From an uncultured Lachnospiraceae bacterium (GTDB taxonomy: Bacteria > Bacillota > Clostridia > Lachnospirales > Lachnospiraceae): a stretch of 64,000 bases of DNA. The position numbers were made by a program, and so were the translations under genes. The notes under the pieces were generated by a model. The model worked only from the letters and a program-made list of their open reading frames with translations. It was not told the DNA's origin and did no database searches. Position 1 is the stretch's first letter, and every line of letters starts with the position of its first letter. The stretch spans positions 1 through 64,000 of the forward strand of contig CALWLH010000071.1 of assembly GCA_944381475.1 (NCBI GenBank). The letters are read 5' to 3'. Positions 26,070-34,540 of the stretch are shown here, piece after piece.

Positions 26070-27014
26070 ATGGCTAAGACAGCAGAAGAAAAAATGAACG
26101 AAAAGCTGGAGAAGGAGTATTACAAGAAGCATAAGCGCATGTACCGGCTCTCCGCTTCGGATATTGTATTCAGCATCATCAACTATGCAGTGTTCTTTAT
26201 CTTTACATTTAGCTGTATATTTCCCTTCTACTATATCTTTATCCAGACCATTTCTGACCCCAGTCTGGTAGCGTCGGGAGCTATACGGTTCTATCCCAGA
26301 GGGCTGACTATCAGCAACTACGTGAATATTCTGCACGAGAATCAGATCATCTCTGCATTCGTAGTGTCTGTGGCGAGAACGCTCATCGGTACCACGCTGA
26401 TGGTGCTGGCGTCGGGACTCATCGGCTATCTGGTAACTCAGGATAAGATGTGGAAGAAAAAGCTCTGGTATCGGTTCATGGTTATCACCATGTACTTTAA
26501 CGCAGGTACCATTCCCTGGGTAATGAACATGAGACTGCTGGGACTGGAAGGAAATTTCCTGGCTTACATCATCCCTGGTATCGTCTCTCCCTACAATATT
26601 ATTCTGGTAAAGACCTACATAGAGTCCATTCCGGCAGAGCTGGAGGAGAGTGCATTTATCGACGGCGCAGGCTACATGACGGTGTTCAGAAAAATTATCT
26701 GGCCCCTGTGTAAGCCCATTCTGGCTACCATCGCCATATTTGGCGCGGTGGGTCACTGGAATTCCTTCACCGACTCCCTGATGCTCATGACAGCCCCGGA
26801 GGCACAGAAGTATCACACCCTGCAGCATGTGCTGTATAACTATCTGGTAAGAAACCAGAGAGTGGATACCAGCGCCGGCGGTTCGGTTCAGACCGTATCT
26901 GCGGCGGTAAAATACACCTGTAGTATGGTGACCATCATTCCCATATTGATCGTATACCCCTTTATGCAGAAGTATTTCCAGAAAGGCATTATGCTGGGAG
27001 CAGTCAAGGGATGA
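26070..27014 (+). CDS. Carbohydrate ABC permease (YtcP/YesQ, MalG-like)
   Basis: A 314-residue second permease with six predicted transmembrane helices and the EAA loop 'ESAFIDGAGYMTVFRKIIWP'. The N-terminal cytoplasmic stretch is Lys/Glu-rich ('AEEKMNEKLEKEYYKKHK'). Length is normal for this class. It pairs with the permease 14 bases upstream; an AAGGAGG site lies between them. Confidence 0.93.
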   Translation: MAKTAEEKMNEKLEKEYYKKHKRMYRLSASDIVFSIINYAVFFIFTFSCIFPFYYIFIQTISDPSLVASGAIRFYPRGLTISNYVNILHENQIISAFVVSVARTLIGTTLMVLASGLIGYLVTQDKMWKKKLWYRFMVITMYFNAGTIPWVMNMRLLGLEGNFLAYIIPGIVSPYNIILVKTYIESIPAELEESAFIDGAGYMTVFRKIIWPLCKPILATIAIFGAVGHWNSFTDSLMLMTAPEAQKYHTLQHVLYNYLVRNQRVDTSAGGSVQTVSAAVKYTCSMVTIIPILIVYPFMQKYFQKGIMLGAVKG

Positions 27015-27021
27015 TGGCTAT

Positions 27022-27046
27022 GGTGCTGCCTGTTCAGGGCAGCACC
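27022..27046 (+). other. Intercistronic hairpin between permease and binding-protein genes
   Basis: GGTGCTGCC/GGCAGCACC (9 bp) without a T-run. Such hairpins often raise the stability of downstream binding-protein mRNA relative to the permeases. Here that role is inferred from position. Confidence 0.6.
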
Positions 27047-27115
27047 ACAGCGAAAGCTGCAATGCAATCGGGGAATGATCTCCGTTTCGCAAATATATAT
27101 TTATAGGAGGACATT

Positions 27116-29026
27116 ATGATAACAAAGTCAAAAAGAGTATTGGCACTGGGCCTCTCTTCGGCTATGGCCCTGTCCATGTTTGCTGGATGTACAAACAACA
27201 GCAGTTCAAGTGCGTCAGGAACCACCGCCGCATCCGACGGTACTGATTCAACTCAGGGAACGGATGCATCTGGCAATGATGACGAAACCGCAGGTACAAC
27301 TGCAGGCGAGGAGGGCAATGAAGGAAATACTGATGCCACAGAGCCCAGCAGCGATGTAAGCGGGAATACTGGGGGGGATGTATTTGCTGAGTACGAGCCT
27401 ACATACGTTCCCGAGGAGACGGTTTCCATTCAGATTTTCTCTCAGATATCCAATGTGCCCGGTGAGCAGAGAGGATGGATGGCGGATATTGTTAAGGAAA
27501 AATTCAATGTGGAGATCAACATTGTTAACGACTCTTCTGTCCTTTCCACCATGCTTCAGACCGGTGATATGGGAGATATCGTAATCTGGGGAAACCAGGA
27601 CGAGGATTACAAGACTGCTGTAAGCAGCGGCTATCTCCTGAACTGGAACAGGGATAATCTCCTTTCCAACTACGGCGCATATATGGAAGAGAATATGGCG
27701 GAAGCTCTGGAGTATAACGCGAAGGTGAACGGCGGTAATGTATACGGCTTTAACGGTTCCATTTCCTTGCCTGGAAGCGCAAATTCTGCTGGTCTTCTCT
27801 ACACATGGGATACCAGATGGGATCTGTATATGGAGGCCGGAATGCCGGAAATCAACGACCTTAACGACTACATCGAGATGATGAAGACCTTCAAGGAGCT
27901 GGAACCCACAGATGAGAACGGCAACGAGACCTATGCGCTGTCCATGTGGCCCGACTGGGATGGAAACATGGTCATGTATGTAAAGGCCTTTGCCACAGCT
28001 TACTGGGGCTATGACGAGTGGGGCATGGGTATGTATGATGTGAGAACCGGCAGCTTCATCGGCGCTCTGGACGAGGATGTGGACAACAATCCTTACTATC
28101 AGGCGCTGAAGTTTATCAATCAGCTGAACCAGGAAGGTCTTGTAGACCCCAACTCCATGTCTGCGAAGTGGGATAACTACTCTGAGAAGATGAAGGCCGG
28201 CGGCGCATTCTTCTCCATCTTCAATTATGCAGGGGCTGATATCTACAACACCGAGGCGCATGCTGAGGAGAACAAGTATATGTGCTCCCTGATTCCAAAC
28301 GACGCAACACCTCTGATTTATGGTACTTCCACCACAGGAAGCGGCTATGTATGGAGTATTTCCGCAAAGACCGAGCATCCGGAGCTTTGCATGGAAATCA
28401 TCGACTGGCTCTCCACACCTGAGGGTACGCTCACCTATTTCTATGGACCTAGGGGAACCAACTGGGATGTGGATGAGAACGGCAATCTGTATCTGACAGA
28501 GTTTGGCGTAACCTGCCAGACTGACAGAACAGGTACATCCATGACAGAGGTTGGGTATACCGGACTGTTTGACGATGGTATTATCCAGGTGAACTCCAAT
28601 ATCTGGGATCAGGCGTCCTACATTCCCAACGACCCCAACAACCAGAGCTTCCTGTATGAGCTGTGGGATTCCATGCAGACGGAGCCCGTTAACGAGGTAG
28701 AAGCATCCTGGAGAGAGTTCTCCGGCGAAACCCTTGGCATCAACTACCTGCTGCACAACGAGAACATTGTGGTTTCTCCTTCAACAGGTGTGAAGTTTAC
28801 CAACCCCAGCAAGAGAGATACGCTGTATACCAACTGGAGCCAGGTTGCAACAACCATCGTCAACGGTACATGGAGATGTATCTATGCTGCCACAGACGCA
28901 GAATTTGATCAGCTTTGGGAGCAGATGGTATCCGACGCCAACAGCTACGGCTATGCGGATTGTGTTGCTTTCTCCGAGGAGCAGGCGGCAACCAGATATC
29001 TTGCTGAGCAGATGCTGGCAGAGTAA
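27116..29026 (+). CDS. Extracellular sugar-binding lipoprotein of the ABC importer
   Basis: A 636-residue solute-binding protein of the LplA/YtcQ type. The signal peptide ends in the lipobox FAGC (Cys about residue 23). A low-complexity Ser/Thr/Asp/Gly/Glu linker of about 60 residues follows, then the binding domain ('VSIQIFSQI...', 'SAKTEHPELCMEIIDWLSTPEGTLTYFYGPRGTNWDV'). Its size and Trp/Tyr-rich surface are typical of oligosaccharide or pectin-fragment binding proteins of large size. The specific sugar is unknown. AGGAGG lies upstream of the ATG. Confidence 0.92.
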   Translation: MITKSKRVLALGLSSAMALSMFAGCTNNSSSSASGTTAASDGTDSTQGTDASGNDDETAGTTAGEEGNEGNTDATEPSSDVSGNTGGDVFAEYEPTYVPEETVSIQIFSQISNVPGEQRGWMADIVKEKFNVEINIVNDSSVLSTMLQTGDMGDIVIWGNQDEDYKTAVSSGYLLNWNRDNLLSNYGAYMEENMAEALEYNAKVNGGNVYGFNGSISLPGSANSAGLLYTWDTRWDLYMEAGMPEINDLNDYIEMMKTFKELEPTDENGNETYALSMWPDWDGNMVMYVKAFATAYWGYDEWGMGMYDVRTGSFIGALDEDVDNNPYYQALKFINQLNQEGLVDPNSMSAKWDNYSEKMKAGGAFFSIFNYAGADIYNTEAHAEENKYMCSLIPNDATPLIYGTSTTGSGYVWSISAKTEHPELCMEIIDWLSTPEGTLTYFYGPRGTNWDVDENGNLYLTEFGVTCQTDRTGTSMTEVGYTGLFDDGIIQVNSNIWDQASYIPNDPNNQSFLYELWDSMQTEPVNEVEASWREFSGETLGINYLLHNENIVVSPSTGVKFTNPSKRDTLYTNWSQVATTIVNGTWRCIYAATDAEFDQLWEQMVSDANSYGYADCVAFSEEQAATRYLAEQMLAE

Positions 29027-29065
29027 TTTTATAAAGTACACCGAGCGGTATAAATGAACATCACA

Positions 29066-29098
29066 ACGGGGAAGTCCCATGGGGCTTCCCTGTTTTTT
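29066..29098 (+). terminator. Terminator after the binding-protein gene
   Basis: GGGGAAG/CTTCCC stem with a CCATGG-containing loop, then TGTTTTTT. Confidence 0.75.
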
Positions 29099-29120
29099 AG
29101 AAAACTTTCACATAATATGC

Positions 29121-29150
29121 TTGATTCTGATTGTGCAAATCGTTTATAAT
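29121..29150 (+). promoter_or_regulatory. Promoter for the YesL-like gene
   Basis: TTGATT (29121-29126), 18-base spacer, TATAAT (29145-29150). Confidence 0.65.
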
Positions 29151-29228
29151 TGGGAGCATGAACAATACCGCAGATGGGCATGATGAAAATGCCAATGATG
29201 AACGCTTAACTGAAAGGAATGTTGTGCA

Positions 29229-29966
29229 ATGGATATTTTCAGCGTGGATGGAAAGCTGTTTCAGTTCTTGAGAAGGCTGACGGATATATTAAAGCTGAAT
29301 ATTCTCTGGCTTCTCTGCTCCCTTCCCCTGGTGACCTTCGGCCCGGCCACCGTGGCGGCCTTTGATGTAACCATGAAGATGATCGACGACACGGAAGGGT
29401 ATGTGGCCAGGCAGTTTTTGAAGTCCTTTAAGGCGAACCTGAAAAACGGCATACCCCTTGGCATTCTCTTTCTGGTGGGCGCCTATTCCCTGTGGCTGGA
29501 TTTTCAGCTTGCCATGATTCCGGATCTGCATCCATTTCTGTTCCTGGCCATGTTTATTCTCTTTGTCTTTGCGTTTGTCGCCTGCTTTATCTACGCCTTT
29601 GCCCTGTCAGCCAGATACGAAAATACGCTCGTGAGAACCATCAAAAATTCCTACGATATATTCCTGAGGCATATCGTCAGGAACGGCGGTTTGGTGCTTG
29701 TGCTGGCGCTGGAGGTGGTGATATTTTTCTGGAGCAGTACCACGCTGTTTTTATTTATTCTCATCGGCCCTGCCTGCCTGTTTCTTACCATCAGCGGCTG
29801 GGCGGTGCCCATGTTCCGGGAGATTGAGAAGGAGGATGGGGCGGTTATACAGAGACAGGAAAGCGATTCGGAGGAGCAGATTTTTAAGGATCATCCTGCC
29901 GAGGACAAGGGAATCAGCAGAAGAGCCCATATGGGAAGAACATCGGATCAGCAAAAGGATTCATAG
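29229..29966 (+). CDS. YesL-like DUF624 membrane protein
   Basis: A 245-residue protein with about five transmembrane segments and the DUF624 opening 'LTDILKLNILWLLCSLPLVTFGPATVAAF'. YesL homologues occur beside LplB/YtcP sugar transporters in Firmicutes and are presumed to assist them; the mechanism is unknown. The C-terminal 45 residues are hydrophilic and charged. It has its own promoter but probably acts with the importer upstream. The ATG at 29229 has AAAGGAATG-type spacing, with a weaker ribosome-binding site than its neighbours. Confidence 0.85.
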   Translation: MDIFSVDGKLFQFLRRLTDILKLNILWLLCSLPLVTFGPATVAAFDVTMKMIDDTEGYVARQFLKSFKANLKNGIPLGILFLVGAYSLWLDFQLAMIPDLHPFLFLAMFILFVFAFVACFIYAFALSARYENTLVRTIKNSYDIFLRHIVRNGGLVLVLALEVVIFFWSSTTLFLFILIGPACLFLTISGWAVPMFREIEKEDGAVIQRQESDSEEQIFKDHPAEDKGISRRAHMGRTSDQQKDS

Positions 29967-29984
29967 AGAAAAGAATAAAATCAG

Positions 29985-30036
29985 AAAAGCGGCTGTCCCA
30001 GGGGGCTTGAATCTCCCTGGGACAGCCGCTTTTTTA
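29985..30036. terminator. Bidirectional terminator between YesL-like and PheA-like genes
   Basis: AAAAGCGGCTGTCCCAGGG pairs with CCCTGGGACAGCCGCTTTTTT. The plus strand ends in six T and the minus strand in four T. Confidence 0.88.
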
Positions 30037-30040
30037 TTGG

Positions 30041-30895
30041 TTATTCCACGGTAAAGCTTCCCAAAATCTGCAGATACTCCGTCTCCTTTGACAGCTGGAA
30101 GAGGAGGGCCTGGCTCTCCTTTTCCAGGAGATTCAGGGAGAGCTCCACATAAAACTCATAGTTCCAGTCTGTTGTCTTTCCGTTCGGCCGGGAATGAATT
30201 TCTGTCAGGTTTATGCCATAGTCGGCAATCTGGCATAGGATGCTTCCAAGACTCCCGCTTTTGTTGGGACAGACAAACATGATTTTTAAACGGTTATGGG
30301 CTTCTGTAACCGCCAGGGTGTTTGAAAATGTTACCAGCTTTAACATGCGCCCCTTTTCTGTGATGATCTGGCAGTCGTTAATATAAAGGCTGTAGTGTCT
30401 CAGCATGGTGTTCAGCTCATCGCTGGTACCCTTGCCGATTTCCTCCATCACCCCCATGCCTGCATCCACCGAGCCCTCCTGAATCATGGCGCCGATCTCA
30501 TCAAAGGAATCCACGGCAGTAACCAGATCCCTTGAGATGGCGCTGCACAAATAGAGCTGGGGTTTGATCATGGCAACCCGGGCAGGGGGAGTCATCTTTG
30601 TCTCAAAGGAAAAGGGGAAGCAGTTTTTAATTTCCAGAGTTCTGCCGTACTGGTATTTCCTGCTGACCTCCATGATTCTCTTGATCAGGGCGGTGTATTC
30701 CTTTTCAAGGCTTGCATCAATTCCCGCAGTGTTTTTTCTGATGACAGCCTCCTCCCGGTCCGGCTTGTAGATTTCGTCCGAGGTTTCAGCCTTGATGCGC
30801 GCCACATTGTCCGCCAGCATCATGCGCTCGATAAACAGCTCCTTGATTTGTTTGTCCACCCGGTCTATACCGGCTCTTACTTCATCCAGATTCAT
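30041..30895 (-). CDS. PheA-like protein: chorismate mutase plus ACT domain with reduced prephenate dehydratase region
   Basis: A 284-residue protein. Residues 1-85 are an AroQ-type chorismate mutase ('LDEVRAGIDRVDKQIKELFIER', later 'KPDREEAVI'). Residues about 205-280 are an ACT domain with 'NKSGSLGSILCQIADYGINL' and 'HSRPNGKTTDWNYEFYVE', the phenylalanine-binding signature of PheA. Between them only about 110 residues remain, where a normal prephenate dehydratase has about 180: the N-lobe GPxGTFS motif is missing and the TRF motif is replaced by 'LVTFSNT'. It is probably a mutase or regulatory protein rather than a full P-protein, so phenylalanine synthesis may need a separate dehydratase. 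GAGGTG precedes the ATG at 30895. Confidence 0.8.
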   Translation of the reverse strand: MNLDEVRAGIDRVDKQIKELFIERMMLADNVARIKAETSDEIYKPDREEAVIRKNTAGIDASLEKEYTALIKRIMEVSRKYQYGRTLEIKNCFPFSFETKMTPPARVAMIKPQLYLCSAISRDLVTAVDSFDEIGAMIQEGSVDAGMGVMEEIGKGTSDELNTMLRHYSLYINDCQIITEKGRMLKLVTFSNTLAVTEAHNRLKIMFVCPNKSGSLGSILCQIADYGINLTEIHSRPNGKTTDWNYEFYVELSLNLLEKESQALLFQLSKETEYLQILGSFTVE

Positions 30896-30920
30896 GGGAT
30901 CACCTCATAAATATAACATG

Positions 30921-31112
30921 CTGTTGGGGGCAAAAGGTATTTTACCCCTGATATCACGGATTGCTCCGTGCTAAAGCACTCTCGCAATCCTAAAACAGCT
31001 CAAATTCGCTCATTTTTCTGCGAAAAATGACTACTTTTCGCTGTTTTGTGGGTCCCAAAGTCATACATTGCCATGCCAGCATGGCATGTATGACCTTTTG
31101 ACCCTGATATCA
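30921..31112 (-). ncRNA. Four-hairpin leader element upstream of the PheA-like gene
   Basis: In the minus-strand RNA, from the 5' end: H4 GGGTC...GACCC (31050-31104) enclosing a long stem of 13-14 bp around CTGG; H3 AAAACAGC/GCTGTTTT (30992-31047) with an inner CATTTTT/AAAAATG hairpin; H2 GGATTGC/GCAATCC (30958-30990) with GTGC/GCAC inside; and H1 GGGG-T-AAAA/TTTT-G-CCCC (30927-30948). A 12-base direct repeat ACCCTGATATCA (31101-31112 and near 30945-30956) marks both sides. The element fills the leader from the predicted start to just before the ribosome-binding site. A homologous element precedes the AgrC-like gene. Confidence 0.7.
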
Positions 31113-31137
31113 TAACATATTTCTATTAAAGCCTCAA
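31109..31137 (-). promoter_or_regulatory. Promoter for the leader element and PheA-like gene
   Basis: Minus strand TTGAGG (31132-31137), 17-base spacer, TATGAT (31109-31114). Transcription would start at or next to the first base of the H4 hairpin. Confidence 0.65.
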
Positions 31138-31231
31138 CAGATAATTCTGAAATTCCGACGCTGATGTCCATCATGATGCGGGGGCGCAATCCATGGGGGA
31201 GTGCGTACATTCAAATTTATGTTCTTTTAAC

Positions 31232-31303
31232 TTGACAAAAAATCGAGAATCCTTATAATAATTAAGGTCGAAATTAGACATAGGATCGGGTAAAAATTAG
31301 ACA
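31232..31303 (+). promoter_or_regulatory. Promoter and direct repeats ahead of the AraC gene
   Basis: TTGACA (31232-31237), 16-base spacer, TATAAT (31254-31259). Downstream, AAATTAGACA occurs at 31271-31280 and 31294-31303, 23 bp apart, about two helical turns. This arrangement fits autoregulation by the AraC protein, which is inference. Confidence 0.65.
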
Positions 31304-31318
31304 ATTGAGGTGCCAGAT

Positions 31319-32527
31319 TTGAATCAGTGGGAAAAACTGGAGCAACTGATGACAAAGGAAGAAAAGCATCGGCTGTATGAGATGGTCAGGCTGCAGATCC
31401 TGATGTTCATTGTCAGAAACGGCGGACATATACCGGAGGGGCTGATGGATGTTTTTGATTGGCAGGATGACTGTTATCAGGTGGTGTACAGCAGAAACTT
31501 CACCAGCCAAAAGGAGAATCATTATCAGCTGAGGGAGCTGATTTTTTTTGGTATTCACGAGAGTCCCATGTCGGTGGAGTTTCCGGAGGGGGAGGGAAAA
31601 ATCCTTGTTCTGCGGGGAAAGGCGGCGGTGAAGCGGCTCAACCAGTTTATTGAGCATTATCTGATCACCCCGCCTCAGAAAAACAGTCCCATGTACAGCC
31701 TGTTCTTCACCTGCGGAGAGGTGGTGAAGAAGCCGGAGGATATTCATGAATCCTATAATACGGCTGTAAAGCTGATGGAGCGAAGGTTTTTTGCCGGACG
31801 TGACCAGCATATGCTGGATGAGAATCCGCTGTCCGATTCCCAGGAACAGCAGCCCCTGGGGGAGGAGGTGGTGAGCCGTTTCTGTGATGCTTTGGTGGAC
31901 GGTATCCAGACCTTTAACAAAACGCATCTGAACAGACAGGTGGAAAAGCTGTATGGATATCTGGTAAGCTGCTGCCAGGACGAGCAGACGGTGCGCATGT
32001 TTCTCATGGAACTCTGTATCCGGGTTAGGGAAAGGCTCAGGGAAAAATATCCTGGAGCAAAGCAGTACGGTGAGGACAGCAGAAGAATGCTTCAGAGTAT
32101 TTTTAAGCATGATTATCTGTATGAGATTTTGGACAGCATGGTTAAGGAGCTGGGGGCCATTATGCAGGGGGTAGGCGCTCCGTCCAGGGACAGCGTTTTG
32201 AATGATATTTTATTTTATATCCAGCATAATATGGGGGAGCAGCTGAAGCTGGAACGGATTGCGCCCCTCTTCGGATACAACAGCGCTTATCTGGGTAAAA
32301 TTTTCAGGCAGAATGTGGGGGCAAGCTTTAACGCCTATGTGGATCGTGTACGCATTGAGCGGGCCAAGGAGCTTTTGCAACAGGAAAAGCTGAAGGTTTA
32401 CGAGATATCGGAGCGGGTGGGCTACAGAAATGTGGATTACTTCCACAAAAAATTCCTGAAAAATGTGGGTATGAGTCCCGCGGCGTACCGGAAATCCGTT
32501 TCCGCCGACAAAGGAGAAGCAGAGTAA
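31319..32527 (+). CDS. AraC family transcriptional regulator
   Basis: About 400 residues. The N-terminal 300 residues are an unassigned sensory region. The last 100 residues form two helix-turn-helix motifs of the AraC family: 'LERIAPLFGYNSAYLGKIFRQNVGASF' and 'YEISERVGYRNVDYFHKKFLKNVGMSPAAYRKS'. The start is uncertain. I use the TTG at 31319 with GAGG eight bases upstream; a GTG at 31310 is also in frame, but lies in the ribosome-binding site. It may regulate the sugar importer at 24-29 kb, since LplB-type operons are often AraC-controlled, but the PheA-like gene lies between. The topoisomerase genes follow in the same direction. Confidence 0.88.
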   Translation: MNQWEKLEQLMTKEEKHRLYEMVRLQILMFIVRNGGHIPEGLMDVFDWQDDCYQVVYSRNFTSQKENHYQLRELIFFGIHESPMSVEFPEGEGKILVLRGKAAVKRLNQFIEHYLITPPQKNSPMYSLFFTCGEVVKKPEDIHESYNTAVKLMERRFFAGRDQHMLDENPLSDSQEQQPLGEEVVSRFCDALVDGIQTFNKTHLNRQVEKLYGYLVSCCQDEQTVRMFLMELCIRVRERLREKYPGAKQYGEDSRRMLQSIFKHDYLYEILDSMVKELGAIMQGVGAPSRDSVLNDILFYIQHNMGEQLKLERIAPLFGYNSAYLGKIFRQNVGASFNAYVDRVRIERAKELLQQEKLKVYEISERVGYRNVDYFHKKFLKNVGMSPAAYRKSVSADKGEAE

Positions 32528-32605
32528 ACCTTCATGCGTCCGGCGGAGGGACTCTCAGAGTAATGGGATTCCCCGGATAACCGGGGAGGGAAATTGGAGG
32601 ATTTT

Positions 32606-34525
32606 ATGGAAAAACAGATCTATGATGCGGACAGTATCAAGGTTTTAGAGGGACTGGAGGCTGTCCGGGTGCGCCCGGGTATGTACATTGGAAGCGTTTC
32701 CACATCGGGCTTGAATCATCTGATCTATGAGATCGTGGACAATGCGGTGGACGAGCACCTGGCTGGGTTCTGCACGGAGATTTCCGTCACCATGCATGCC
32801 GATCACAGCGTGACTGTCACAGACAATGGAAGAGGAATTCCTGTGGGGATGCATGAGAAGGGGGTGCCGGCAGAACGGCTGGTGTTTACCACCCTTCATG
32901 CAGGAGGAAAATTTGACAACAACGCCTATAAGACCAGCGGCGGCCTCCACGGCGTGGGCTCCTCCGTGGTGAATGCGCTGTCAGAGTACCTGGAGGTAAA
33001 GGTCATGACCGGCGGCGCCATCCACTATGACTCCTATCAGCGGGGGGTGCCGGAGGTGGAGCTGGAAAACGGACTTCTTCCCATTATCGGAAAGACGAAA
33101 AAGACCGGAACCACCGTCACCTTTCTGCCGGACGAGCAGATTTTTGAAAAGATCAGATACAATAAGGAGGCGGTGAAGAGCCGCCTCCATGAGACCGCTT
33201 ACTTAAACCCCGGCCTGACCCTGCATTATATCAACGAGGGCCCGGACGAGGAGGAGCATATCACCTACCAGGAGACGGAGGGAATCGACGCTTATGTGCG
33301 GGAGCTGAATAAGGGGAAGGAAGCGAAAACGGAGATTATTCACCTGAAGGGAGCTGCCGAGAGCATCGAGGTGGAGGCGGCGTTTCAGTTTGTGGACACC
33401 TTTGAGGAGAAGATTCTGGGCTACTGCAACAATATCTACACTGCCGACGGTGGAACCCATCTCACTGGTTTTAAGACCCGCTTTACACAGGAAATCAATA
33501 ACTATGCCAGGGAGCTGGGAATATTAAAGGAGAAGGACGCCAATTTTACCGGAACGGATACCCGCTGCGGTCTCACCGCCATCATTGCCATCAAGCACTA
33601 TGATCCCCTCTTTGAGGGACAGACAAAGACCAAGCTGGGAAGCGCCGACGCGGCAAGGGTGGTGAGCGCTGTCACCGGGGAGCAGCTGGAAATGTACTGC
33701 GACAAGCACCTGGAGACCCTGAAGGTGATGATTGACTGCGCCATGAAGAGCGCAAAGCTGAGAAAGGCTGAGGAGAAGGTCAGGAGCAACCTCCTGGGAA
33801 AGCAGAAATATTCCTTTGACGGGAATGGGAAGCTTGCCAACTGTGAGTCCAGGGTGGCTGAGCGCTGCGAGATTTTCATCGTGGAGGGAGATTCCGCCGG
33901 AGGCTCCGCCAAGAAGGCCAGGGACCGGATGTACCAGGCCATCATGCCCATCCGGGGCAAGATTCTGAATGTGGAGAAGGCCAGCATCGACAAGGTTTTG
34001 GCAAATGCGGAGATTAAGTCCATGGTGCAGGCATTCGGATGCGGGTTTTCTGAAGGCTATGGAAACGACTTTGACATCAGCAAGCTTCGCTACAATAAGA
34101 TCATCATCATGGCGGATGCGGATGTGGACGGCGCCCATATCAGCACCCTGCTGCTGACCTTCTTCTACCGGTTTATGCCGGAGCTGATCAGCGAGGGCCA
34201 TGTGTATATTGCCATGCCCCCTCTCTACAAGGCTATTCCCGCCAAGGGACCCCAGGAATATCTGTATGACGATACCTCCCTGGAGGCCTACAAGAAGAAG
34301 CATAAAAACTTTACCCTTCAGCGCTACAAGGGTCTGGGGGAGATGGATGCGGGACAGCTCTGGGAGACCACCATGGACCCGGACAGCCGGAACTTAAAGC
34401 AGGTACACATCGAGGACGCCCGCATGGCCAATGAGGTCACGGAGATCCTGATGGGCAGCGACGTGGAGCCCAGAAGGGCCTATATCGCGGCTCATGCAAG
34501 GGAAGCGGAGCTGGATATTGTATAA
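32606..34525 (+). CDS. parE: Type IIA topoisomerase subunit B (ParE/GyrB-like)
   Basis: A 639-residue ATPase subunit. It has the GHKL ATP site ('EIVDNAVDEHLAGF', 'VTDNGRGIPVG', 'GGLHGVGSSVVNALS'), the transducer region, the Toprim 'FIVEGDSAGGSAKKARDR' and 'ADADVDGAHISTLLL', and the C-terminal 'RYKGLGEMDAGQLWETTMDP'. I use the ATG at 32606 behind GGAGG; the TTG at 32594 lies in that site. A subunit A gene follows 15 bases later. Because subunit A is short and lacks a GyrA box, I call the pair topoisomerase IV-like, but a second gyrase cannot be excluded. Confidence 0.9.
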   Translation: MEKQIYDADSIKVLEGLEAVRVRPGMYIGSVSTSGLNHLIYEIVDNAVDEHLAGFCTEISVTMHADHSVTVTDNGRGIPVGMHEKGVPAERLVFTTLHAGGKFDNNAYKTSGGLHGVGSSVVNALSEYLEVKVMTGGAIHYDSYQRGVPEVELENGLLPIIGKTKKTGTTVTFLPDEQIFEKIRYNKEAVKSRLHETAYLNPGLTLHYINEGPDEEEHITYQETEGIDAYVRELNKGKEAKTEIIHLKGAAESIEVEAAFQFVDTFEEKILGYCNNIYTADGGTHLTGFKTRFTQEINNYARELGILKEKDANFTGTDTRCGLTAIIAIKHYDPLFEGQTKTKLGSADAARVVSAVTGEQLEMYCDKHLETLKVMIDCAMKSAKLRKAEEKVRSNLLGKQKYSFDGNGKLANCESRVAERCEIFIVEGDSAGGSAKKARDRMYQAIMPIRGKILNVEKASIDKVLANAEIKSMVQAFGCGFSEGYGNDFDISKLRYNKIIIMADADVDGAHISTLLLTFFYRFMPELISEGHVYIAMPPLYKAIPAKGPQEYLYDDTSLEAYKKKHKNFTLQRYKGLGEMDAGQLWETTMDPDSRNLKQVHIEDARMANEVTEILMGSDVEPRRAYIAAHAREAELDIV

Positions 34526-34540
34526 ACGATAGGAGAAGAG

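Noticed and set aside
27248-28756. A 502-codon minus-strand open frame opposite the sugar-binding lipoprotein gene
   Set aside because: Same explanation: antisense of a real gene with a clear signal peptide and ribosome-binding site on the plus strand.
30921-31112. T-box leader for the PheA-like gene
   Set aside because: No AGGGTGGNACCGCG element, specifier loop or terminator; the fold is also found before an AgrC-like gene, which T-boxes do not regulate.
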